Positions 6,813 through 14,347 of a stretch of DNA of 64,000 nucleotides are shown here, piece after piece. This DNA comes from Halobacillus litoralis. Lineage in GTDB: Bacteria; Bacillota; Bacilli; Bacillales; Halobacillaceae. Location of the stretch: NCBI RefSeq assembly GCF_009856355.1, contig NZ_WMEW01000014.1:19158-83157 (forward strand), in the 5' to 3' direction. Each line of letters opens with the position of its first letter. Position 1 is the stretch's first letter. The notes under the pieces are model-generated. The model ran no database searches. It saw nothing but the letters and a program-made list of their open reading frames with translations, and was not told where the DNA came from. The position numbers and the translations under genes were made by a program.

Positions 6813-8312
6813 ATGAACATGAATCTTTCATTTGATCGACTATCCCAATTGAATATAGAGGCCCTTTACGGCCCTTCTGAGCAAACGGTTTCCTCCCTCG
6901 CTTTTCATTCCGGCCGTGTCCAGCCGGATGCCGCTTTTTTCTGTTTAAAAGGAGAAAACTTTGACGGCCATGCGTATATTGAGGACGCGATTGCACGCGG
7001 GGCTGCTGTCATTATCGGCCGGGAGGATGAACTGTTCCGGCGTATGAGTGAGGTCTACACCCGGACGACGTTCATTGTCACCGGCAGCGTACGATCGGCC
7101 ATGGCCCGCTTTTCCAAGTACTTTTATGGAGAAGCAGATGAAGAGTTGAAAACCATTGGCGTGACAGGGACCAATGGGAAAACGACCGTAGCCGCCTACG
7201 TACGCTCCCTGCTTAATCTTCTTGAACTTCCGGCAGGATCGATCGGGACGACGGGGATTTGGACGTCCGATAGGAAAATCACCTACAAGAAAAGTACCCC
7301 GACAACACCGGAATCGCTGGATCTGCATCATATTTTCCGTGACCTCCGGAACCATGGAGACGAAGCGGCTGTGATGGAGGTGTCCTCCATTGCCCTTGAT
7401 CAATGTCGTGTGGAAGGGATCCAGTTTGATGTGGCCATCCATACGAACTTTTCGGAGGAGCATTTGGAGTACCACCATACGATCGATCACTATAAGGAAT
7501 GCAAGCTGCGTCTCTTTAAACAAGCCGATCATCGTGTCGTCAATATCGATGATGACGGTATGGCCGCTGAACTACTCGCTATGGGAAGCGATGGACTACT
7601 GACCTATAGTATAGAAGGCCATCCGGAAGCTGATATCAGGGCGGAGGACATTCAGGTGACGGAGGATGGTTCCACCTTCACCCTTCAGGTATACGGCCGG
7701 TCGGAAAGCGTACAGGTACCTGTGTACGGCACCTACAATGTCGCGAATGTCCTTTCTGCCATCGGGACAGCTCTCCACCTTGGATTCAGCATCGACCACA
7801 TTCTTTCTGTGCTGCCGGCTTTGCAGGGACCGGAAGGCCGTTTCCAAGTCATCGATACGCCGATGAACCAGAAGGTGATTCTTGATTATGCTCATACGCC
7901 TGTAGCTTTAAACCGTCTCCTGGAAGAAGTGAAAAAGCTGAGGCACCGCCGTTTAATTGTCATGATTGCTGGAATCGGCATCCGTGATTTCAATAAAATG
8001 CCGAAGATGGCTGCGGCGATTGAGGGCCGGGCCGATGAAATCATCGTAACGGTCGATCACCCCGGTTACCACGATCCGCAGATCATTGTAGATCAAGTCT
8101 GCACAGGATTCTCCCATCCGGAATCGCCGCATGTCCACCAGACCCGTACGCGGGAGGAAGGCGTTCTGCGTTCTCTTGAGCTTGGAGCGGAAGGCGATAT
8201 TATACTGCTGACAAGCGGATGCATCAATAATGCCCAGATGGTTAAGGGAGAGGAAATCCCTCATTCAGACGAGGCGATTATAGAAAGCTTTTATGCCGGA
8301 GTGGCTCAATAA
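6813..8312 (+). CDS. MurE-like Mur ligase (second UDP-MurNAc-tripeptide synthetase)
   Basis: About 499 residues; ATG 6813 or 6819 are both possible (GAGG at 6806-6809), and a GTG at 6804 overlaps the binding site. The protein has the three Mur domains: N-terminal UDP-binding part, ATPase with GVTGTNGKTT near 116-125 and the carbamylated-lysine region YKECKLRLF, and a C-terminal ligase domain. In MurE this last domain has DNPR (meso-Dap) or DNPA (lysine) in the amino-acid site; here the equivalent is VDHPGYHDP near residue 414. The canonical murE would be in the division cluster, so this looks like a paralogue with changed amino-acid specificity or a different acyl acceptor. It is a single-gene unit closed by a terminator that overlaps its stop codon. 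Confidence 0.8.
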   Translation: MNMNLSFDRLSQLNIEALYGPSEQTVSSLAFHSGRVQPDAAFFCLKGENFDGHAYIEDAIARGAAVIIGREDELFRRMSEVYTRTTFIVTGSVRSAMARFSKYFYGEADEELKTIGVTGTNGKTTVAAYVRSLLNLLELPAGSIGTTGIWTSDRKITYKKSTPTTPESLDLHHIFRDLRNHGDEAAVMEVSSIALDQCRVEGIQFDVAIHTNFSEEHLEYHHTIDHYKECKLRLFKQADHRVVNIDDDGMAAELLAMGSDGLLTYSIEGHPEADIRAEDIQVTEDGSTFTLQVYGRSESVQVPVYGTYNVANVLSAIGTALHLGFSIDHILSVLPALQGPEGRFQVIDTPMNQKVILDYAHTPVALNRLLEEVKKLRHRRLIVMIAGIGIRDFNKMPKMAAAIEGRADEIIVTVDHPGYHDPQIIVDQVCTGFSHPESPHVHQTRTREEGVLRSLELGAEGDIILLTSGCINNAQMVKGEEIPHSDEAIIESFYAGVAQ

Positions 8313-8349
8313 AACCATCCAGTTCCTTCAAGGGACTGGATGGTTTTTT
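8311..8349 (+). terminator. Terminator of the MurE-like gene (left copy of duplicated hairpin)
   Basis: AAAACCATCCAGT and ACTGGATGGTTTT form a long stem with a TTTTTT tail, overlapping the stop codon. An almost identical hairpin (35 of 37 bases) lies at 8824-8860. Confidence 0.9.
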
Positions 8350-8351
8350 CG

Positions 8352-8822
8352 CTGTAGAAAAAGCCTGAGTTACCCAGTTAGAGTTGTCCGCATGTCGTGT
8401 TGAGAGGGCACGTTCCGCTTATCGGCGGGTGCTTGCCGCGGGCGTCACCACCGAACGCTCTTCGTGCCGGCCCCTGCGGAAAACAACTTTACGCTACGAT
8501 AAATGAAGAAAAGTGGATACACCGTATGAGAAAAGAAAAAGGGAAAGAACAGGCGCTGATGATGGCTGCCTGCCGGAATATGAAAAAGACTCTCCTCCAT
8601 CCAGTAAGGGTGAGCTGGGTGAAGGAGAGTCTTTTTCGATTTTAAAGAATTCCCAAGGAGCGGTGCCCCTTCCACTCCTGCGGAAGAACGAGTGGGCCGA
8701 GATCGCCGAGCGTGGGTTTTGCGAGGAAGCTCGGGCGCTCGTCCGCGGAAAGGGAAGGGCTTTCGCTCCCGGCGGTAAGAAAGAAAAAAACCTGTAAAGA
8801 AACAGGGGTTTCTCTACAAGCT
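8352..8822 (+). repeat. Dispersed repeat copy 2 (long form)
   Basis: About 470 bp between two convergent genes. Left end CTGTAGAAAAAGCCTG and right end GTTTCTCTACAAG are imperfect inverted repeats. Inside are the conserved left block (CAGTTAGAGTTGTCCGC to GTCACCACCGAACGCTC), a middle block with AAAGACTCTCCTCC pairing with GGAGAGTCTTTTT, and a right block with CCACTCCTGCGGAAG, GAGGAAGCTCGGGCG and CCGCGGAAAGGGAAGG. Compared with copy 3, the stretch between GCGGGC and GTCACCACC is deleted. Short reading frames inside are not conserved in sequence type between copies. The right block resembles GC-rich intergenic repeats common in Bacillaceae. Confidence 0.85.
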
Positions 8823-8823
8823 G

Positions 8824-8860
8824 AAAACCATCCGGTTCCTTAAAGGGACTGGATGGTTTT
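8824..8860 (-). terminator. Terminator of the HD-domain gene (right copy of duplicated hairpin)
   Basis: AAAACCATCCGGT pairs with ACTGGATGGTTTT; the minus-strand arm ends in TTTT. It differs from the hairpin at 8311-8347 by two bases although the served gene is different and convergent. Confidence 0.85.
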
Positions 8861-8861
8861 A

Positions 8862-9401
8862 TTAATCAAACGTTTGTTCAACCAGATCTGCGTACTCCTG
8901 AAAAAAGGGAGGGGCGTCCTGTTTGGAGAGACCATCATACATGGCGGCAGCCACCGATTGATAGTACCATTTCTGCTGGGAGTATCCCGCATTGAAAGTG
9001 TCCCAGACCTTTTCCCCGAGGCGCTTATGGTCCGTATGGATGGAGCGCAGGTTATCGAGCTTATCCGCGACAATCAGGGACTTGATTTCCATACTGCCGT
9101 CCCGGACCACGTTGATGGTGTGCTGTTTGCGCTGCTGCCAGGGAAGCGATTTGTTCTCGGTATGCGCTGTCACGAGCTCTGCCACCCGGTCCCCGAACTG
9201 CTTTCGTATGTCCTCGGTGGTCACCTCAGTATCCTCAACGACGTCATGGAGCAGACCTGCACAAATCAACGCTTCAGATCCCCCTCCTGCGCTGAGGATC
9301 TCACTCACCCGCTGCGGGTGGACGATATAGGGGTCTGCGGAGTTCTTCCGTTTCTGTCCGTCGTGGGCTCTGGCTGCCAGCCGTGCCGCTTGTTCAATCA
9401 T
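8862..9401 (-). CDS. HD-domain phosphohydrolase, small alarmone hydrolase-like
   Basis: 179 residues from the ATG at 9401 with AAAGGAGGAAAATC upstream. His28, His52-Asp53 (LLHDVVEDT) and the ADKLDN motif around 112-117 reproduce the metal-binding HD site of the hydrolase half of RelA/SpoT enzymes, which removes pyrophosphate from (p)ppGpp using manganese. The length and the absence of a synthetase domain fit the stand-alone MESH1/SAH group. Alarmone hydrolysis is inference; other nucleotide substrates are possible. It is a single-gene unit. Confidence 0.8.
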   Translation of the reverse strand: MIEQAARLAARAHDGQKRKNSADPYIVHPQRVSEILSAGGGSEALICAGLLHDVVEDTEVTTEDIRKQFGDRVAELVTAHTENKSLPWQQRKQHTINVVRDGSMEIKSLIVADKLDNLRSIHTDHKRLGEKVWDTFNAGYSQQKWYYQSVAAAMYDGLSKQDAPPFFQEYADLVEQTFD

Positions 9402-9469
9402 GATTTTCCTCCTTTTCTTTTGATCATAACAGAAGAACACGTGCAGAATCATTGCAAAAACGGGCTAAG

Positions 9470-9517
9470 GTTGATTAAATAAGAATGGATATTATATAAT
9501 TAGAAGGTTTAATCAAC
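9470..9517 (+). promoter_or_regulatory. Promoter of the RibF paralogue framed by a 10-bp inverted repeat
   Basis: -35 TTGATT at 9471-9476, an 18-base spacer and -10 TATAAT at 9495-9500. GTTGATTAAA at 9470-9479 and TTTAATCAAC at 9508-9517 are perfect inverted repeats 28 bases apart, one covering the -35 box and the other the likely transcription start. This is a good candidate operator for a dimeric or looping regulator. Confidence 0.7.
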
Positions 9518-9540
9518 AGGTTGAAGGGGATGCTTTGTTA

Positions 9541-10479
9541 ATGGAACTGATTGAAGTACAAGGACGACCACCTGAGAATCAAGAGCCCGTTGTTTTAATT
9601 ATCGGGAAGATGGACGGCGTACACCTGGGACACCAGTCTTTGCTTGAGGAAGCGGAAAAGCTGGCCCGTCCGGAAGATAAAATTGCGGTTTATGGATTTT
9701 CTGATCATCCCAAGTGGGTGCTGCGCGGCGAGGAATCCTTTAAGTATGGCTTGTCTACGCTTGAAGATAAACTGGCCCGTCTGGAACGGTTCGGGGTAGA
9801 TCGTTACTATCACGTCCATTTTACAAAAGAATATGCAAAAACATCTCCTGATGAATTTGTACTGGAACATTTAAACCGCCTGAATATCCAGCATGTGATT
9901 GTAGGAGAAGACTTCCGTTTCGGAAAAGGCCGGGGTTCTGACGCCGAGGGACTGGCAGAATTGTGCAGGGAAATCGGCGCGGGGATATCGATTGTACCCG
10001 GTGTGATGCTCCACGGTGCTAAAGTAAGCAGTACCGATATCCGAACGCATGTATCCAACGGAAGAATGGAAGCGGCCCAGGCCATGCTCGGGCGTCCCTA
10101 TGAGGTCACAGGTGTGGTCGAAAAAGGGGAGCAGCTCGGACGCACGCTCGGTTATCCGACATTGAACGTCGGAGGGATTGACGGCTATATTAAAGCCAAA
10201 CCTGGTGTGTACCTTGGTCTTGTGAAGCTTGTGCAGGATTCTCCTGAATATTACTATACGTTAATTAGTGCCGGTTACCGACCGACGGTAAACGGTGATT
10301 CTTATAAAGTCGAAGCTTACCTTCTGGATTTCTCGGGGGATCTGTACGATCGGAAAGTGACTGTAAAGTTTGTACGCCACCTGAGAGATGAGGAGAATTT
10401 TGACGGGGTTGATGCCCTCGTTGCACAGATGCAGAAGGATGAGCAGAAGGCCCGTCGTATTTTAGGCTTATACGAATAA
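9541..10479 (+). CDS. RibF-like riboflavin kinase/FAD synthetase paralogue
   Basis: 312 residues from ATG 9541 (AAGGGG upstream; TTG 9535 is an alternative). The N-terminal nucleotidyltransferase half has GKMDGVHLGH near 22-31 in place of the usual GxFDGVHxGH, and GFSDHP in place of FxPHP. SSTDIR marks the end of this half. The flavokinase half has GEQLGRTLGYPTLN instead of GxGRGRxLGFPTAN, and SAGYRPTVNG instead of GxRPTF. The enzyme family makes FMN and FAD from riboflavin; the changes at several signature positions suggest an altered or weakened activity, and a second, canonical ribF is expected elsewhere. It is followed closely by yuzB and a DUF1189 gene. Confidence 0.8.
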   Translation: MELIEVQGRPPENQEPVVLIIGKMDGVHLGHQSLLEEAEKLARPEDKIAVYGFSDHPKWVLRGEESFKYGLSTLEDKLARLERFGVDRYYHVHFTKEYAKTSPDEFVLEHLNRLNIQHVIVGEDFRFGKGRGSDAEGLAELCREIGAGISIVPGVMLHGAKVSSTDIRTHVSNGRMEAAQAMLGRPYEVTGVVEKGEQLGRTLGYPTLNVGGIDGYIKAKPGVYLGLVKLVQDSPEYYYTLISAGYRPTVNGDSYKVEAYLLDFSGDLYDRKVTVKFVRHLRDEENFDGVDALVAQMQKDEQKARRILGLYE

Positions 10480-10504
10480 TACACCTTAGAAAGGAGTACA
10501 CCTG

Positions 10505-10753
10505 ATGGGAATCGTTGTTGTTGAAGTATGTGACGGCAACTTGATCAATGAACTGGACATCGAGAGCATCATTGAATCCGAATATCCAGAAGTCGCTGTA
10601 CTCATGAATGAATGTTTATCGTTCTGCGGCATGTGTGCCGTCCGTCCGTATGCCATTGTCAATAACCAGCGCGTTTTCGCGAAGACACCGGAAGACGCCC
10701 TGGAGAAAATCCGTACGAAGATTGAAGAAGAGCTGGCCATTTACGCTGAATAA
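10505..10753 (+). CDS. yuzB: YuzB-like protein (DUF1450)
   Basis: 82 residues, close to the usual size of YuzB. The conserved block NECLSFCGMCAVRPYAIVNN contains three cysteines, two in CxxC, and ends in a predicted thioredoxin-like edge strand. No function is established for the family. GAAAGGAGTACACCTG precedes the ATG. It sits 25 bases behind the RibF paralogue and 14 bases before the DUF1189 gene, so the three are probably cotranscribed. Confidence 0.85.
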   Translation: MGIVVVEVCDGNLINELDIESIIESEYPEVAVLMNECLSFCGMCAVRPYAIVNNQRVFAKTPEDALEKIRTKIEEELAIYAE

Positions 10754-10767
10754 GGCAGGAGAGAGCC

Positions 10768-11256
10768 ATGGAGTTTTTTGATTCGTTAATGAATAGTCTG
10801 CGCCTCCCTAAAAAAGAGGCGATGTTCCATTTGAATAGAAAAGGCATCACGCAGACCATCGGTTATTTGTTTGTGCTGCTGCTTGTATTGTTCCTGCCGG
10901 ATATGGTGTTTTCGATGATATATCTGGAGACGAGTGTTACAGAAGTATCGCGGGGGATGTACATGGTGCAGTTCCTTGTCTTTTATCCGCTGCTGATCGT
11001 TTTTTTGATTCTTGTCGGGGTTTCTATCATGGCAGGAGGAGCGCTCCTCCTGTGCAGGGTTCTCACAAGGAAATTAAGCTATCAGCTGCTTTGGAAGCTG
11101 ACCGCCTACGCTTCCACACTGCCGTTGATCCTCAGCGTCGTACTGAAATATGCAGCGGTGCCGAACGTAATCAGTGCTCTTATTTTCTTCGTTCTTATTG
11201 TGTTTTATATGTACCGGATGATCATCATCTATCCAAAAGTACCTGTCCGCTCTTAG
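10768..11256 (+). CDS. DUF1189-type membrane protein
   Basis: 162 residues. An amphipathic N-terminus (SLRLPKKEAMFHLNRKG) precedes hydrophobic segments at about 31-52, 68-96, 104-122 and 129-152. The N-terminal pattern and membrane layout match the DUF1189 family of Bacilli, whose members are usually longer; here the soluble loop between the first two helices is short. The function is unknown. It ends in a strong terminator and is the last gene of the presumed ribF-like/yuzB unit. Confidence 0.65.
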   Translation: MEFFDSLMNSLRLPKKEAMFHLNRKGITQTIGYLFVLLLVLFLPDMVFSMIYLETSVTEVSRGMYMVQFLVFYPLLIVFLILVGVSIMAGGALLLCRVLTRKLSYQLLWKLTAYASTLPLILSVVLKYAAVPNVISALIFFVLIVFYMYRMIIIYPKVPVRS

Positions 11257-11271
11257 GACGGGTACTTTTTT
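11237..11271 (+). terminator. Terminator after the DUF1189 gene
   Basis: AAGTACCTGTCC and GGACGGGTACTT flank a seven-base loop that contains the stop codon, with TTTTTTT following. Confidence 0.9.
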
Positions 11272-11275
11272 TATG

Positions 11276-11304
11276 TTGCATTTTCTATATGAATTATTTA
11301 GAAT
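11276..11304 (+). promoter_or_regulatory. Sigma-A promoter for the SAM hydroxide adenosyltransferase
   Basis: TTGCAT at 11276-11281, a 17-base spacer and TAGAAT at 11299-11304. Confidence 0.65.
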
Positions 11305-11336
11305 GTTCATAATTTAACAGAACGGAGGGTTTTCGA

Positions 11337-12173
11337 ATGGGAGCACTCGTATTTCAATCGGATTTCGGACTCGGAGATGGTGCGGTCAGTGCCATGCACG
11401 GAGTAGCACATGGGGTGGATGAAAGGCTGAACATTTTTGATTTGACTCATGACATCCCGCCTTTTCATATATGGGACGGATCATACCGCCTGTGGCAGAC
11501 GATGGTGTATTGGACAGCGGGGACGGTCTTTGTGTCTGTGGTGGATCCTGGAGTCGGGTCTGCCCGAAGAAGCATCGGAGTCCGGACAGGGTCCGGTCAC
11601 TACATCATTACCCCGGACAATGGCACTTTGACGCATACAGCTGCGGCCGAAGGCATTGAGGAAGTGAGGGAAATCGACGAACGGGTGAACCGTCTTCCTC
11701 GTTCCGGTGAATCCTTCACCTTCCACGGCCGTGACATTTATGCCTACACAGGAGCAAGACTGGCTTCCGGAGTAATTTCCTTTGAGGAGATCGGTCCTGC
11801 ACTGGATCCAGCGGAACTTGTAAGCCTTCCAGTGAAAGAGCCTGTGCTTCAGCCCGGGTCTGTATCGGGGATCCTCGATATCCTTGATGTCCGGTTCGGA
11901 AATGTGTGGACGAACATCCCTCGTCCGTTGTTCCTTCAGACAGGCGTGGATTATGGCAGTCAACTGGACGTGCGGATCACGCATAACGGTCAGGAAGTCT
12001 ACCACAATACCGTGACATTCGGCCGTTCCTTCGCAGCTGCGCACATCGGTGAGCCGCTTCTTTATGTGAATTCACTGGATCATATGGCCGTGGCCATTAA
12101 TCAAGGCTCATTTTCCAAGGCGTATGATATCCGGACAGGGTCGAATTGGGAAATACAATTGAAGAAGCCATGA
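11337..12173 (+). CDS. SAM hydroxide adenosyltransferase (DUF62/SAM hydrolase)
   Basis: 278 residues. Asp70 in VVDPGVGS, Arg77 and His130 in FTFHGRD are spaced like the Asp-Arg-His triad that activates water in the family, which splits S-adenosylmethionine into adenosine and methionine; the fluorinase/chlorinase branch lacks this triad. SDFGLGD near residue 8 binds the ribose. The physiological purpose of this hydrolysis is unclear. ACGGAGG precedes the ATG. It is transcribed from its own promoter and followed 75 bases later by an aldo/keto reductase gene. Confidence 0.85.
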   Translation: MGALVFQSDFGLGDGAVSAMHGVAHGVDERLNIFDLTHDIPPFHIWDGSYRLWQTMVYWTAGTVFVSVVDPGVGSARRSIGVRTGSGHYIITPDNGTLTHTAAAEGIEEVREIDERVNRLPRSGESFTFHGRDIYAYTGARLASGVISFEEIGPALDPAELVSLPVKEPVLQPGSVSGILDILDVRFGNVWTNIPRPLFLQTGVDYGSQLDVRITHNGQEVYHNTVTFGRSFAAAHIGEPLLYVNSLDHMAVAINQGSFSKAYDIRTGSNWEIQLKKP

Positions 12174-12248
12174 GCAGATTAGAAGCCCGGTTGAAAGCGT
12201 TATGATAAACTACAATTTGAAATGCCTAAGCAGAAAAGGAGAATGACA

Positions 12249-13073
12249 ATGAAGACGGTTACGCTACATAGCACGATTGAAATGCCACAGCTCGGTTTCG
12301 GTGTCTGGCAGGTGGAGGAAAATGAAGCCGTGCCTGCGGTAACGAAGGCCATTGAGACAGGCTATCGTTCCATTGATACCGCCGCTATTTACGGCAACGA
12401 AAAGCAGGTGGGGGAAGCCATCCGTCAGAGTGGCGCTGCCCGCGATGAATTGTTCATTACGACAAAAGTCTGGAACACAGACCAGGGGTATGACAATACA
12501 TTGAAAGCCTTTGAAACCTCTCTCGATAAGCTCGGCCTTGATTATGTGGACCTTTACTTGATCCACTGGCCGACACCTGAATTCGATGAATACGTAGAAA
12601 CCTACAAAGCATTGGAAAAGCTTTATAAAGACGGTAAAGTGAAAGCCATCGGCGTCTGTAACTTCGACATTGACCATCTGCAGCGTCTATTGGATGAATG
12701 CGATGTGAAGCCTGCGGTTAACCAGGTGGAATGCCATCCATACCTTGCCCAGAACGAGTTGAAGGATTTCTGCCGCGATAACGGAATTCTCGTAGAGGCC
12801 TGGAGTCCTTTAATGCAGGGGGGAGAAGTTCTGAAAAATGAAGATGTCCAGTCCATTGCCAAAAAGCATGGAAAAACACCGGCACAGGTCATTATCCGCT
12901 GGCATCTGCAGAACGATACGGTTGTCATTCCGAAATCTGTGACACCATCCCGCATTGAAGAGAACTTTGACGTGTTCGACTTTGAATTGACAGCTGATGA
13001 TATGGCTGCCATCAATAAATTGGACCGCGGAGAGCGTAAAGGTCCGAAGCCATCAGAAATGAATGTAAGATAA
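12249..13073 (+). CDS. yvgN: Aldo/keto reductase, glyoxal/methylglyoxal reductase type
   Basis: 274 residues from the second ATG (12249), seven bases behind AAAAGGAG; the ATG at 12243 touches the binding site. The catalytic tetrad is visible: Asp in SIDTAAIYG, Tyr in the same motif, Lys in TTKVW and His in LIHWP. The C-terminal IPKSVTPSRIEEN binds NADPH. Length and sequence match YvgN of Bacillus, which reduces glyoxal and methylglyoxal with NADPH. It complements the DJ-1-type protein at 5.4 kb in aldehyde detoxification (inference). A terminator follows. Confidence 0.85.
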   Translation: MKTVTLHSTIEMPQLGFGVWQVEENEAVPAVTKAIETGYRSIDTAAIYGNEKQVGEAIRQSGAARDELFITTKVWNTDQGYDNTLKAFETSLDKLGLDYVDLYLIHWPTPEFDEYVETYKALEKLYKDGKVKAIGVCNFDIDHLQRLLDECDVKPAVNQVECHPYLAQNELKDFCRDNGILVEAWSPLMQGGEVLKNEDVQSIAKKHGKTPAQVIIRWHLQNDTVVIPKSVTPSRIEENFDVFDFELTADDMAAINKLDRGERKGPKPSEMNVR

Positions 13074-13083
13074 TCATGAGGAA

Positions 13084-13114
13084 AGGGCTGCCGGACGCCG
13101 GCGGTCCTTTTTTT
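13084..13114 (+). terminator. Terminator after the aldo/keto reductase
   Basis: GGGCTGCCGG and CCGGCGGTCC flank a short loop, followed by TTTTTTT. Confidence 0.8.
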
Positions 13115-13206
13115 ATTGGAAAAACACAGGGATCGTTGATTACATTATTAACCTTTTCCATTATGGGGAAGATAGAACTATACCATTTGTGAGAAGGAGT
13201 ATGTTT

Positions 13207-14163
13207 ATGATCATCCGCTTTGGCTATGTATCTCACGCTCTATCGCTGTGGGAGGCCGCTCCTGCGAAAACAATGACTTTCGCACGTTATCAGAAGCTCG
13301 GACGGGAGGAGGCATTGAAACAGCTGCACACGATTGCAGAAAAGAACCTGCGCCGTACCATCCGGATTTTACACTATAATGTCGCCCGGCAGATCCATCT
13401 TTACCGGATGTCCTCATCCTTAATTCCGCTGGCCACCCATGAGGATGTGGAGTGGGATTATATTACACCCTTTGAACATTTGTACAGAGAAATCGGGGAC
13501 ATTGTTCGAAGGCACCGGATGAGGACGAGTTTCCACCCTAATCAATTTACGCTGTTTACCAGTGACAGGCCTGAAGTCACTGAAAATGCCGTCAAGGATA
13601 TGACCTATCATTACGCAATGCTGGAGGCGATGGGGCTGCATGAGGAAGCCCACATCAACCTTCATGTGGGCGGAGCCTACGGGAATAAAGCAAAAGCACT
13701 CGGCCGTTTTCATGAGAACATCAAACAGCTGCCTGACCCGATCAAACAGCAGATGACGCTGGAGAATGATGATAAAACCTATACGACATCAGAAACACTG
13801 GACGTGTGCGAAAAGCACAACATTCCTATGATGTTTGATTATCATCACTATATGGCCAATCATACAGATGAAGAAACGCTGGGCGATCTGCTGCCGCGGT
13901 TTTTCCAGACGTGGGAGGGGATGCATGTGCCTCCGAAAATCCATATATCCTCGCCGAAATCAGACGATGCTTTCCGCAGCCATTCGGATTATGTGGACGC
14001 TGAATTTATCCAGCCGCTTTTGAAGGAATTGAAAGCATTAAACCAGCCGGTCGATTTTATGATTGAAGCGAAAGGCAAAGACCTGGCACTTCTGAAGCTG
14101 GTGGAGGACATGGCTGCTGTCAGAGGTGTGAAAAGGGTGGAAGAGGCTGTACTCGATGTATAG
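13207..14163 (+). CDS. uvsE: UV damage endonuclease UvsE
   Basis: 318 residues from ATG 13207, seven bases behind AGAAGGAGT (13192-13200); ATG 13201 is an alternative. The TIM-barrel UVDE fold is marked by IRFGYVS at the start, FHPNQFT, the conserved LENDD and MMFDYHHY metal-binding motifs and IEAKGKD near the end. The enzyme nicks DNA 5' of UV photoproducts and starts alternative excision repair; in Bacillus it is linked to spore UV resistance. It is a single-gene unit. Confidence 0.9.
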   Translation: MIIRFGYVSHALSLWEAAPAKTMTFARYQKLGREEALKQLHTIAEKNLRRTIRILHYNVARQIHLYRMSSSLIPLATHEDVEWDYITPFEHLYREIGDIVRRHRMRTSFHPNQFTLFTSDRPEVTENAVKDMTYHYAMLEAMGLHEEAHINLHVGGAYGNKAKALGRFHENIKQLPDPIKQQMTLENDDKTYTTSETLDVCEKHNIPMMFDYHHYMANHTDEETLGDLLPRFFQTWEGMHVPPKIHISSPKSDDAFRSHSDYVDAEFIQPLLKELKALNQPVDFMIEAKGKDLALLKLVEDMAAVRGVKRVEEAVLDV

Positions 14164-14194
14164 CCTCTGCCTTTTTAAGCGTCTGATCTGCGTG

Positions 14195-14250
14195 GATCCT
14201 CTGCAAGTTCATAGATTGATGGTCACCGCTGAACGCTTCCCGTAAATTCA
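14195..14250 (+). repeat. Possible decayed trace of the dispersed repeat
   Basis: GGATCCTCTGC and GGTCACCGCTGAACGCTTCCCG resemble the GGATCTTCGGC and GCGTCACCACCGAACGCTC parts of the dispersed repeat, with the interval shortened. It sits in the same type of place, between convergent genes and before a bidirectional terminator. Confidence 0.4.
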
Positions 14251-14264
14251 ACAGGATGAAGAAC

Positions 14265-14307
14265 AAAAAGAGATGCCCCTTTGCTTCGCAGAAGGGCATC
14301 TCTTTTA
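14265..14307. terminator. Bidirectional terminator
   Basis: AAAAGAGATGCCCCTT and AAGGGCATCTCTTTT with a nine-base loop serve uvsE and the convergent phosphotransferase gene. Confidence 0.85.
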
Positions 14308-14347
14308 TTTGATCTCTGTCAAAGTCTCCTTGAGGGAGATGTAGGGA

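Noticed and set aside
6617..6820. 67-codon minus-strand frame upstream of the MurE-like gene, with a plausible C-terminal helix
   Set aside because: No ribosome site, and the frame would start inside the MurE-like coding sequence. Its C-terminal part looks protein-like (KRIETFLMKRLE), so I would not exclude a gene remnant.
8397..8797. Reading frames inside the dispersed repeats (for example 82 and 94 codons here, 107 at 21.4 kb, 186 at 56.2 kb)
   Set aside because: No ribosome sites, different lengths and frames in each copy, and the changes between copies do not follow codon positions.
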